Notes under the pieces: model-generated | Database searches by the model: none | What the model was told of the DNA's origin: nothing | What the model saw: the letters and a program-made list of their open reading frames with translations, nothing else | Source: Lederbergia galactosidilytica | GTDB taxonomy: Bacteria; Bacillota; Bacilli; Bacillales; Bacillaceae_C | Length of the DNA: 64,000 nt | Direction of reading: 5' to 3' | Assembly: GCF_017873565.1 (NCBI RefSeq) | Contig: NZ_JAGGKH010000009.1 | Location: 124,001 to 188,000, forward strand | Made by a program: the position numbers and the translations under genes | Shown: one piece after another, positions 1 to 8,582 of the stretch | How positions within the stretch are numbered: position 1 is the first letter of the stretch | Layout: every line of letters begins with the position of its first letter

Positions 1-503
1 TTTTTTATCAATTGCTGTGTAAGTGTACTTCCTCCCGATTGAACAGAGGAATTGGTAAACTCCTGGAATACAGCGCGAAATAAAGCTTTAGGTACCACTC
101 CTTTATGCTCGTAAAAATATTCATCTTCCGTGGCAATTACGGCTTTCTTTAAATGATCGGAAATTTGATCTATCTTAATTTCTTCGCGGTCAATATCAGA
201 CCGTAATTTCCCTAAGGTTTTATTATTGGCAAAGTAAACCGTGGAAGTTTCTTCATATTGATAGACACTTTTGACCATTTCTTCTTTTGCTAATACTTTT
301 TGGTCTTTGACAAGTGAGGCAAAATATCCTAAGCCAATCCCGCCAGCAAAGGCTCCCCCAATAATAAAGACAATGATAAATAAAAGCAGAAGATTCCAAG
401 TTACACCATAGGTTAGCCTTGCTCCCCTTAAGATAGATTTATAATGAATTTTGGAAGCAAATGTTTTTATACTCTCCCAAATTTTATGCATCTGGTCTTT
501 CAT
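1..503 (-). CDS. Class A penicillin-binding protein, N-terminal part (runs off the window)
   Basis: Bifunctional peptidoglycan synthase: the N-terminal GT51 glycosyltransferase polymerises lipid II, and a transpeptidase domain is expected beyond the window edge. The 167 visible residues show a membrane anchor at about 36-61, then the two first GT51 signatures: EDEYFYEHKG (126-135, with the catalytic Glu) and GGSTLTQQ (157-164). The start is the ATG at 503, with GGGAGG at 515-520; the ATG just upstream opens a frame that stops after nine codons. It diverges from tyrS, as some PBP genes do in Bacillus. Which paralogue (PbpG/2D-like or PbpF-like) cannot be decided from the N-terminus. Confidence 0.88.
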   Translation of the reverse strand, partial: MKDQMHKIWESIKTFASKIHYKSILRGARLTYGVTWNLLLLFIIVFIIGGAFAGGIGLGYFASLVKDQKVLAKEEMVKSVYQYEETSTVYFANNKTLGKLRSDIDREEIKIDQISDHLKKAVIATEDEYFYEHKGVVPKALFRAVFQEFTNSSVQSGGSTLTQQLIK

Positions 504-589
504 TCGTTTTCATCCCTCCCAAAAATCATTCCTATTATAGCATAATTAATGAATAGGAATGATAGAGTAAATGAAAATTTTATAGAAAT

Positions 590-619
590 TTGACAACCAA
601 GGGGAAATATGGTTAAAAT
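590..619 (+). promoter_or_regulatory. Sigma-A promoter for the tyrS T-box transcript
   Basis: TTGACA at 590-595 and TAAAAT at 614-619 are 18 nt apart, just upstream of the T-box leader. Predicted from consensus match and position only. Confidence 0.55.
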
Positions 620-625
620 ACTTTA

Positions 626-2177
<1,552 letters not shown>

Positions 2178-2297
2178 GAAAAGCATTTGTCAAATGTAAA
2201 GCTTTTTACGAAAGCTGAACCATTAGTATGAAGAATCTATAGTTGTTAGGCAGCTGCAGATGTTTCGATTCCTACACTGAATGGGGTTCTAGTTATA

Positions 2298-2334
2298 AAA
2301 ATGATCACATGGATAATATCTGTGTGATCATTTT
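2298..2334 (+). terminator. Terminator after tyrS
   Basis: ATGATCACA (2301-2309) pairs with TGTGATCAT (2323-2331) across a short loop and is followed by T's. It lies 120 nt past the tyrS stop and ahead of the next ribosome binding site. Confidence 0.6.
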
Positions 2335-2368
2335 ACATATGTAACCAAAAGATATGGAGGGGAAAAAC

Positions 2369-2998
2369 ATGGATAAAGCCATGATCATTAACAAAACAGA
2401 AGAATGGGTCTTTCAAGAATTGAAGACAGAGACAAGTGGGCATGATTGGTGGCATATTTATCGGGTTACACAAACAGCAAAATCCATTGCACGGGTTGAA
2501 AAAGCAGATATATTTATTTGTGAGATGGCAGCGTTATTACATGATTTGGCTGATCCGAAATTATATGAGAATGAAGCAGCACAAATTGAAAAAATAAAAA
2601 AATGGTTAAAGGATTTAACAGTAGAAGAGCGGTTCATAACAGCTATAATAGAGATTATCAGTACAATGTCCTACAGAGGGGGAGGACGTCCAGCCATGAA
2701 GACAAAAGAAGGAGAAGTGGTTCAAGATGCCGATCGGCTTGATGCGATTGGAGCTATTGGAATCGCTCGTACATTTGTTTTTTCAGGAGCTATGAATCAA
2801 TTAATTTATGATCCTTCTGAACAAATTCAAAACATCTCACTGAAAAATGCTAGTGCAATTCACCACTTTTATGATAAATTATTAAAATTAAAAAGTTTGA
2901 TGAATACGGAATATGCGAGGAAATTAGCGGAATCCAGACATAGCTATATGGAAAATTTTTTAAAACAATTTTTTCAAGAGTGGTCAGGTGAACTTTAA
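2369..2998 (+). CDS. HD-domain phosphohydrolase (YpgQ/YedJ family)
   Basis: Predicted metal-dependent phosphohydrolase, cytosolic. The 209-residue protein has the HD-superfamily metal ligands in order: His25/His29 (GHDWWH), His58-Asp59 (LLHDLAD) and Asp120 (VVQDADRLDAIG). B. subtilis YpgQ, a member of this group, hydrolyses nucleoside triphosphates to the monophosphate and pyrophosphate; the substrate here is an inference from family. The start is ATG 2369 with GGAGGGG at 2356-2362; an in-frame ATG at 2354 overlaps the Shine-Dalgarno sequence. Single gene, bounded by terminators on both sides. Confidence 0.85.
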   Translation: MDKAMIINKTEEWVFQELKTETSGHDWWHIYRVTQTAKSIARVEKADIFICEMAALLHDLADPKLYENEAAQIEKIKKWLKDLTVEERFITAIIEIISTMSYRGGGRPAMKTKEGEVVQDADRLDAIGAIGIARTFVFSGAMNQLIYDPSEQIQNISLKNASAIHHFYDKLLKLKSLMNTEYARKLAESRHSYMENFLKQFFQEWSGEL

Positions 2999-3076
2999 AT
3001 TCGCGAATTGAAAATGCGGGTTTATAAGGACTCAATAAAGGGAATATAATAAGTAGGAAACATAAATGGTATGTAG

Positions 3077-3110
3077 GCTTGATAATTGGCTAAATCAAGC
3101 TTTTTGTTTT
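3077..3110 (+). terminator. Terminator after the HD hydrolase gene
   Basis: GCTTGAT (3077-3083) pairs with ATCAAGC (3094-3100), followed by TTTTTGTTTT. Confidence 0.65.
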
Positions 3111-3195
3111 GAATAGAGAGAATAAAAAAACAAAGCAACCGCCAAATGTTTTTAGAATATGGGGAATTTTATAAAAATGGGGAGGAAAGAACATC

Positions 3196-3339
3196 TTGAA
3201 TAGTCCCGATAAAAACGTATTTGTAAATGAACTGGGTTGGTTACTTGATGAATATCGCCAGGCCCCAGCTTATTTGCGTGCTGTTATCCTGGATGATATA
3301 TTGTTATTATGTAATGCTATTAGTTTGGCTGAAGCATAG
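3196..3339 (+). CDS. Small hypothetical protein (47 aa)
   Basis: TTG-start reading frame behind a strong GGGGAGGAAAG ribosome binding site (3179-3189). The product begins MNSPDKNVFVNELG and ends ISLAEA. It is mildly acidic, with an amphipathic or hydrophobic second half (AVILDDILLLCNAISLAEA), and no signal peptide or known motif is recognised. It lies between a terminator and a putative small membrane protein gene. Support is the ribosome binding site and intact frame only; function unknown. Confidence 0.45.
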   Translation: MNSPDKNVFVNELGWLLDEYRQAPAYLRAVILDDILLLCNAISLAEA

Positions 3340-3467
3340 TAATACCGTCATAGATATAGAACGAATTATTATCTATTACAATACTTCGTATTTTCATAAA
3401 TATCAAGTATTTTGATCTTTCTTACGTTGTTCATAAGTTTGAATGGAAGGATGTGTTCTTAAGCTGA

Positions 3468-3701
3468 TTGGAATTGGTATTGATAAACTTTAATAATTTA
3501 TCAATACCATTTCCAATAGTGGATCATATGGATGTACTAATCGCGATTTTACCGCTCCTTATTATGGTTGTTGCTTTTATTGTGGTAATAGGCCTTGTCG
3601 TTTGGTTTGCCGTTACCGTTTTAAAAAAACAGAAGGAAAATAATATACTTTTGAAAAAGATACTGAAAAAATTAGATAGTTCTTATGAAAAAGTTGAATG
3701 A
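3468..3701 (+). CDS. Small single-pass membrane protein, hypothetical
   Basis: Up to 77 residues with one long hydrophobic segment (about 23-50, ILPLLIMVVAFIVVIGLVVW) followed by a basic, coiled-coil-prone tail (KKQKENNILLKKILKKLD). This resembles short Bacillus membrane proteins of the DUF4083 type, but the match is by general pattern only. The start is uncertain: the TTG at 3468 is the furthest upstream in frame (a stop lies at 3465-3467), and an ATG at 3528 would still keep the whole membrane segment. No clear ribosome binding site fits either. A strong terminator follows. Confidence 0.5.
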   Translation: MELVLINFNNLSIPFPIVDHMDVLIAILPLLIMVVAFIVVIGLVVWFAVTVLKKQKENNILLKKILKKLDSSYEKVE

Positions 3702-3737
3702 ACTTTTTCATAATAAATCACGATTTGGGTGAACCGT

Positions 3738-3791
3738 AAAGAGTCTTCTTTTTTACAACCAATCTAGGTTTGTAAAAAAGAAGACTCTTTT
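3738..3791 (+). terminator. Strong stem-loop terminator
   Basis: Near-perfect arms of about 20 nt: AAAGAGTCTTCTTTTTTACAA (3738-3758) against 3769-3790, with a 10-nt loop. T-rich on both sides, so it could act in both directions. Confidence 0.8.
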
Positions 3792-4084
3792 AACTTTTTG
3801 TAGTGTAGCAATCCTGGATGATTTCCATAGAGGCTAATTTCTCATCTAACAACTCTATTTTATGACCTCTTATACAGGCTTATCCTAGCGCTTCTTTTAA
3901 CTTGTCAGCTCATTTGTACTTGGTTTTGGGAAAGCCTTATAGGGTATGCCTATCATATCTCACTAATCCTTTTTTTGCTAATATCTCAAAATAATAACTT
4001 AATACAACAAGAGGTTTTAATACTTTTCAATACAAGCAATTCCGTGATGTATTTGACGTTTTGTCAACAGTCTCCTCTGGATAT
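3792..4084. other. Non-coding stretch before the YtaF-like remnant
   Basis: No reading frame with a ribosome binding site or recognisable protein was found. It probably contains the eroded 5' part of the pseudogene that follows, but I cannot match any frame to the family before about 4084. Confidence 0.5.
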
Positions 4085-4332
4085 CGATTATTCTAGGAAT
4101 TGCCCTTTCAGTAAATGCTCTTACAAATGGAGTAGGAGCAGGGCTTTTAGGGATATCCCCGATTATTATTTCAATATTATCAGCTGTGGGAAGTTTTATG
4201 GCGATTAGGGTTGAAGTAACCTGGGGAATGAAACTAAGGAATGTGCATCTAGGTAGATATACTTTAGGTGAATTCGGAACTTTCATAAGTGGCATCCTAT
4301 TATTTTTTGTGGCGATGCTACTCTTTGTATAA
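4057..4332 (+). pseudogene. C-terminal remnant of a YtaF/MntP-type membrane protein
   Basis: The frame ending at TAA 4330-4332 encodes two to three hydrophobic segments, including IALSVNALTNGVGAGLLG, a glycine-rich helix like the conserved helices of the manganese-exporter/sporulation protein YtaF superfamily. It ends in ISGILLFFVAMLLFV. The frame is closed by a stop at 4054-4056, there is no start codon or ribosome binding site, and at about 90 residues it is less than half a normal family member (about 190-210). I therefore read it as a truncated gene. The family assignment is by pattern and is moderate. Confidence 0.5.
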
Positions 4333-4368
4333 GGGAAATATGATTGGTAAACCAAAACATTTAGAAGC

Positions 4369-4400
4369 TCGAGCCTGTGCTTTAAAATAGCTCGGTTTTT
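4369..4400 (+). terminator. Stem-loop terminator past the YtaF-like remnant
   Basis: CGAGC (4369-4373) pairs with GCTCG (4390-4394), followed by GTTTTTTCG. Short stem, modest confidence. Confidence 0.45.
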
Positions 4401-4403
4401 TCG

Positions 4404-4432
4404 TTGACAAAATGTCAATATTTTTATATCGT
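4404..4432 (+). promoter_or_regulatory. Putative promoter with palindromic -35 region upstream of the XRE regulator
   Basis: TTGACAAAATGTCAA (4404-4418) is a palindrome that includes a consensus -35 hexamer; TATCGT lies 17 nt further on (4427-4432). The gene starts at 4477. A palindrome over the -35 box of a regulator gene suggests an operator, possibly autoregulatory. This is inference. Confidence 0.4.
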
Positions 4433-4476
4433 TTATAGCGAGGGGAATATATAGCATTTCAGAGGGGGAATATGAA

Positions 4477-5112
4477 ATGAAGGAAAGTCAAGAGGAAAGG
4501 ACTAAACTAGGTCTGCTTTTAAAGAGTTTATTAGATAGAAGGTCCCTTTCAATGAGAAGATTAAGTGAACTAACCGCGATTGATACTGCCACTATATCGC
4601 GAATTATAAATGGCAAGAGGAAAGCGACACTTGAGCATTTACACAGCTTTTCCATTCACTTGGATATTTCGATGAATGAGCTATTGGACGCTGCAGGTTA
4701 CCCAATTAGGGAAGAAGAAAAAGCTGGATCAAAGCTTAGTGAGCATATAGAAAGTATCCAGCATTCACTTGAGTCATCCATCGCTCAACTTTCTGAGGAA
4801 GATATCGATCGAAAGTTAGAGGAATATGCAACATTTGTCCAAACAACTGATGGAAGAGAAGAAATTTTATCCGGGTTTGATCAGAAAGTTAGGAAAGTGG
4901 ACAGTGTTGGACCGTTTATTCAGCATTTAAAAGGATTCTTTGAAAAATTCCAACTGAAAAAGGGCTCTTCAGCAGAATTAATTTTAATTGGTAGTGTCCT
5001 CTTATATTTCATTATCCCAGTTGATGTGATACCAGATTATTTGTTTCCTGTTGGTTATATTGATGATGCCATAGCAGTGCAATTGATTGCGAAAAAAATA
5101 GGGGAAAGTTAA
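4477..5112 (+). CDS. XRE-family HTH regulator fused to a DUF1232 domain
   Basis: 211 residues. Residues 8-65 form an XRE/Cro helix-turn-helix (LSELTAIDTATISRIINGKR is the recognition unit). The middle is acidic and helical (95-140). Residues 160-205 form a DUF1232 module with the hallmark IPVDVIPDYL and YIDDAIA motifs, a short membrane-associated segment (about 163-178 is hydrophobic). DUF1232 usually occurs alone (YkvA-type), so the fusion suggests a membrane-tethered or membrane-sensing regulator; that is inference. ATG 4477 sits behind AGAGGGGG. It is followed 15 nt later by an LCP-family cell-wall ligase gene, so the two are probably cotranscribed. Confidence 0.85.
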   Translation: MKESQEERTKLGLLLKSLLDRRSLSMRRLSELTAIDTATISRIINGKRKATLEHLHSFSIHLDISMNELLDAAGYPIREEEKAGSKLSEHIESIQHSLESSIAQLSEEDIDRKLEEYATFVQTTDGREEILSGFDQKVRKVDSVGPFIQHLKGFFEKFQLKKGSSAELILIGSVLLYFIIPVDVIPDYLFPVGYIDDAIAVQLIAKKIGES

Positions 5113-5127
5113 AAGGGGGGAGAGGAC

Positions 5128-6087
5128 TTGAGAACGAAAAACAAGAAATCGCGGCTAAAAAAAGGAATAATCGGATTTTGCTTATTTACTAGTTTTATAG
5201 TCACTTTACTTATTATTTATAGTATTAGCGAATATCAAAAGGGATTGGCAAATAACGCGGATGGGCAAGAAATAAGTGATATAGGAGAATCAACCCAGGA
5301 ACCTTTTCAAGGAGAGGAAGTGCAGTTTGGTGAAATAAAGATCTTATTGATCGGCAGTGATGCTAGGAAGGAAGAACAAGGACGATCGGATGCTTTAATG
5401 GTTGGATATTATAATCAACACACTCATGAAATAAAGCTTGCGTCACTTATGCGTGATACATATGTGGATATTCCAGGATATGGGATGCAAAAGTTAAATG
5501 CGGCATATTCATTTGGAGGGCCTGAGTTAGTTAGAAAAACAATCAAACATAATTTTGATTTAGACATAAATTATTATGCCATTGTTAATTTTACCGGTTT
5601 CCCAAAACTAGTCGACTTGGTTGCTCCAGAAGGTATAGAAGTGGATATCGAAAAAGAAATGTCCACCGGAATCGGTATGACATTACATCCTGGAAAACAA
5701 TTATTAGATGGCAATGAATTATTAGGTTATGTACGATTTAGAAAAGACCAATATAATGATTTTGGACGAGTTGAGAGGCAACAAGAAGCAATAGCCAAGG
5801 TCTTGGAGGAGGCTGTTAGCGTTCATAATATCGTCCAACTTCCCAAAATTGTCGGTACTGCGGCATCTTATGTGGACACGAATATAGATTCTCGAATTTT
5901 ATTTACAATGGGAAAAGACATCATAATGAACAAGACAAGAGAAATGGAGAAAATGCGCATACCTATTCCAGATTCATATACCGATCAGAATGTCGATGTC
6001 GGAGCAGTACTAAGCATCAACCTTGAAGAAAATAAACAAGCATTGAACGAATTTTTCTCGGGAGAGGCAGTTGCGATAAAAGAATAG
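5128..6087 (+). CDS. LytR-CpsA-Psr (LCP) family cell-wall glycopolymer ligase
   Basis: LCP enzymes transfer teichoic acids or other anionic glycopolymers from undecaprenyl carriers to peptidoglycan outside the membrane. The 319-residue protein has a cytoplasmic basic N-terminus, one transmembrane helix at about 12-31, and the LCP domain from about 68. Visible signatures are LLIGSDAR, RSDALMVG, SLMRDTYVDIPG, KLNAAYSFGG and YVRFRKD-FGRVERQQ, which carry the Asp and Arg residues that bind pyrophosphate-linked lipid. TTG start at 5128 behind GGGGGGAGAG. Probably in an operon with the XRE-DUF1232 gene just upstream. Comparable in length to TagU/LytR (about 306-320); which paralogue is not clear. 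Confidence 0.93.
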   Translation: MRTKNKKSRLKKGIIGFCLFTSFIVTLLIIYSISEYQKGLANNADGQEISDIGESTQEPFQGEEVQFGEIKILLIGSDARKEEQGRSDALMVGYYNQHTHEIKLASLMRDTYVDIPGYGMQKLNAAYSFGGPELVRKTIKHNFDLDINYYAIVNFTGFPKLVDLVAPEGIEVDIEKEMSTGIGMTLHPGKQLLDGNELLGYVRFRKDQYNDFGRVERQQEAIAKVLEEAVSVHNIVQLPKIVGTAASYVDTNIDSRILFTMGKDIIMNKTREMEKMRIPIPDSYTDQNVDVGAVLSINLEENKQALNEFFSGEAVAIKE

Positions 6088-6315
6088 AACTTAAACCACT
6101 GAAAAAAACGATATTTTATTGTCAGAGTGTAGGTGTAGCTTATACTAGAAGAAAGCAAGCTAAAAAACAATACGTTTTCGTTTACCTGGCGTCAGTCTTA
6201 TACGGTTAATCCCCAATGATTATGTTTTACTAAATTTTTCGGGTATGAATCTCTCTTTTCCTTAATATATTGTTTCTTAAAGAGTGAATGCACCTTCTGA
6301 GATAGAAACGTTGGC
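6088..6315. other. Convergent intergenic region
   Basis: Lies between the convergent LCP ligase and binding-protein genes. Apart from the terminator next to it, I see no gene, promoter or repeat here. Confidence 0.5.
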
Positions 6316-6357
6316 AATAAAAAAGCAAATCCTAAAGGAGAGATCCCTTAGGATTTG
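6316..6357 (-). terminator. Terminator for the solute-binding protein gene
   Basis: CAAATCCTAA (6326-6335) and TTAGGATTTG (6348-6357) pair. On the minus strand the stem is followed by a T run (6320-6325 region), about 120 nt past the stop at 6476. Confidence 0.65.
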
Positions 6358-6475
6358 ACCTTTATCCCTAAATTAACTCGTAGTAAATCTCCACTTCAAG
6401 AATTCGAGGAAGATAGAATGATAGTGTGGCCGACCTGCTAATTTAGCGGAAGAGAAAAAGAAATATACCGTTTCT

Positions 6476-7774
6476 TTACTGTGAGCTTTTTGCGTTTTGA
6501 ATTTCTGCAGCGGCTTCTTCGGCAATCACTCGAAGGTATTCATTGCTATCCATATCGGATTCAGAATATCTTAGAAGATCTAAATTTACATACTGATCCC
6601 ATTGACTAATTTGTTCTGGTGGTGTTGCTGGTGGATGGGCAAAAATGGAAGATACATTTTTATCGTGTGTTGATTCATAATCTTGAAAGAATGAATCTAG
6701 GACATCTTCATTTGTGCTTGAAGGTCCGATTCCATTGCGAGAAGCCCATTCCTGGTACTCATTCTCAGTAAAAAAGGTGATCACATCAAAAGCGGCATCC
6801 TTATGTTCACTCTCTGGATTGATGCTTAAACCGATAAGACCACCATCTGGACGGTGACTTACCGCTGGTCCATTATCCCAAACTGGTAAGGGAGCGACAT
6901 CCATATTTAAACCTTCCGTTTCTTTCCACCAGTTTAATCCTTGCACGAATGCCACAACCATGGCTGTAGTTTGATCTCCATCGAATCTACCTTGGTTGAA
7001 AGCTTCTCCATCGCTCTTTCCTTGAATATCTAATATTTGATCAATGAGATCAAAATATTGGCCGAATTCTGGTTGATCTAATAATACTTCACCAGTTTCT
7101 GGATCTGTTTTATTCACAGCTAGTTGTTGAAGAGGTGCCTCGGCATTACCTAAATCAAGCCCTCGATAATGGACACCATTTCGTTCGCTAGTTAAATTGC
7201 GTGCAAGGTCTAATGCTTTATTCCATGTCAAATTTTCATCTGGATATGGCTGACCAAACAGATCAAAAATATCTTTATTGTAGAACAAAACATAGTAAAT
7301 GACTTCATAAGGTAAGGCTAGTAATCTACCTTCTTTATCTTTTGATCGAATTGACTCAAGAAAAACGGGATTAATATGACTCAAATCATATGAATGTTTT
7401 TCAATCAACTCACTTAAATCATAATCAAGCTCGAGATATTCCATCGTTTGTTGCGAAAGCTCAAAGAAAATATCGGGAGACGTTCCACTTGCAAACACTT
7501 CTTCTAAATCTTCTTGTCCAGACCCCGCTCTCACCTGTTCTAACGTAATATGGGGAAACTGCTTTTCAATCGGCTCTTTAAAGCGTTCATTAAACATTTC
7601 TTCATCCCAATGGACAAGTACAGAGATCGTAACAGGTTCTTTTTCATCCTCCTTTGCGGAATCAGGAGAATCGGTTGGATCTACTTTTTCGTTCTTGCCA
7701 GAACAGGCTACACACAATAGGCCAAAAAATAAAATCAATAATAACGAAATAATCATTCTAGAAATCGCTTTCAC
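6476..7774 (-). CDS. ABC transporter extracellular solute-binding lipoprotein (sugar type, family 1)
   Basis: 432-residue substrate-binding protein of the carbohydrate-uptake ABC class. It has a signal peptide with a lipobox ending at Cys24 (LLCVAC), an acidic linker, and a family-1 fold: early DIFFELSQQT motif, ALPYEVIYYVLFYNKDIF, and a GGLIGLSINPES segment near the C-terminus. GTG start at 7774 with GGAGGG at 7785-7790. No permease or ATPase gene accompanies it here, so it must work with a transporter encoded elsewhere or is an orphan; the ligand is unknown. Confidence 0.88.
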   Translation of the reverse strand: MKAISRMIISLLLILFFGLLCVACSGKNEKVDPTDSPDSAKEDEKEPVTISVLVHWDEEMFNERFKEPIEKQFPHITLEQVRAGSGQEDLEEVFASGTSPDIFFELSQQTMEYLELDYDLSELIEKHSYDLSHINPVFLESIRSKDKEGRLLALPYEVIYYVLFYNKDIFDLFGQPYPDENLTWNKALDLARNLTSERNGVHYRGLDLGNAEAPLQQLAVNKTDPETGEVLLDQPEFGQYFDLIDQILDIQGKSDGEAFNQGRFDGDQTTAMVVAFVQGLNWWKETEGLNMDVAPLPVWDNGPAVSHRPDGGLIGLSINPESEHKDAAFDVITFFTENEYQEWASRNGIGPSSTNEDVLDSFFQDYESTHDKNVSSIFAHPPATPPEQISQWDQYVNLDLLRYSESDMDSNEYLRVIAEEAAAEIQNAKSSQ

Positions 7775-8081
7775 TTTTGAATACCCTCCAATACGATAAA
7801 TTTGAAATCCTCCATATCTTGTTAGGAGTTAGGATTAGATTTTCTTTGATCGTGCAAAGAAGGATGTATGTTAACAAATGTATGCATTTATATGAACATC
7901 TATTCTATTAAGGAGAATTTAAAAAGATTGCAATCACAAATCGAGAAATTGGAAAGTTAACTTCAGGGAAATCTTTTTATACATGAAAAACATGGCTTAT
8001 TTGTCTCAAGTCTTTTCAAGGGGGCGAAGCCCAACGATAAGAGGGAGATGAATGTCGGTTGGCGCAAGCCAGGGAAAGCAC
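7775..8081. other. Intergenic region with mobile-element debris
   Basis: No intact gene. From about 8020 the strand carries sequence (GGGGGCGAAGCCCAACGATA) of the kind seen beside IS605/TnpB elements, leading into an orphan LexA-box promoter and the tnpB remnant. Confidence 0.4.
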
Positions 8082-8110
8082 TTTCATCTTTGGAACGAAT
8101 GTTCTATAAT
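8082..8110 (+). promoter_or_regulatory. Orphan promoter with a LexA (SOS) operator
   Basis: GAACGAATGTTC (8093-8104) matches the Bacillus LexA/DinR box core GAAC-N4-GTTC and abuts a TATAAT -10 (8105-8110); TTTCAT lies 17 nt upstream (8082-8087). Promoters of this layout drive SOS genes in Bacillus. No intact gene follows: the nearby ATG at 8111 opens a frame (MELDIAEEVMDVLVNQKY) without a ribosome binding site that soon runs into the tnpB remnant. Confidence 0.45.
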
Positions 8111-8186
8111 GGAGTTAGATATAGCAGAGGAAGTGATGGATGTGTTGGTCAATCAAAAATATGAGGTTTTCCCAACAGAAAAACAA

Positions 8187-8462
8187 AAAATGCGGAACGA
8201 TACTTGATCGTGACCATAACACTAGTCGAAACATCTTACAAAAAGCATTAGATGAATATTACCATAACGAAATAGTCATAACTGTAGGGCAAGGTTGTGT
8301 CCGAACAGTATAATCTACGCCTGTGGAGACCGTGTAGACATATTGGCACAACCCCATTATGCGACGGTTCATGAAACAGGAAGCCCCTTCTTCAAACAAC
8401 TCTATAGGGGGGGAAGAGGGATCATTCACCAAAGAGACAAGGATATTTCTGAAAAAGATAGA
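8187..8462 (+). pseudogene. Degenerate 3' end of an IS200/IS605-type tnpB
   Basis: The C-terminal TnpB zinc-ribbon/RuvC-III signature is legible: KCGTILDRDHNTSRNILQKA from about 8189, where CG and DRDHN-S-NIL are the conserved features. The frame then breaks near 8300; the next frame reads YACGDRVDI and ATVHETGSPF, which corresponds to the usual TnpB tail (ACGD, ETGSP). The upstream RuvC-I/II parts and any tnpA are absent. A stem-loop at about 8498-8535 may be the old right end. Non-functional by truncation plus frameshift. Confidence 0.65.
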
Positions 8463-8582
8463 ATATATAGTAAGATGTGGGAATACACATACATTGTCTG
8501 TGTACACGGATCCTCAGGAATGAATCCGTGCACATCATATGGGACAAGTCTTTTAAAAATCTAATGTAAAGGGTGGAATCAT

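Noticed and set aside
4017-4457. Minus-strand frame of 146 codons opposite the YtaF-like remnant
   Set aside because: Shadow of the hydrophobic plus-strand remnant; no ribosome binding site, and the plus strand gives a sensible membrane protein.
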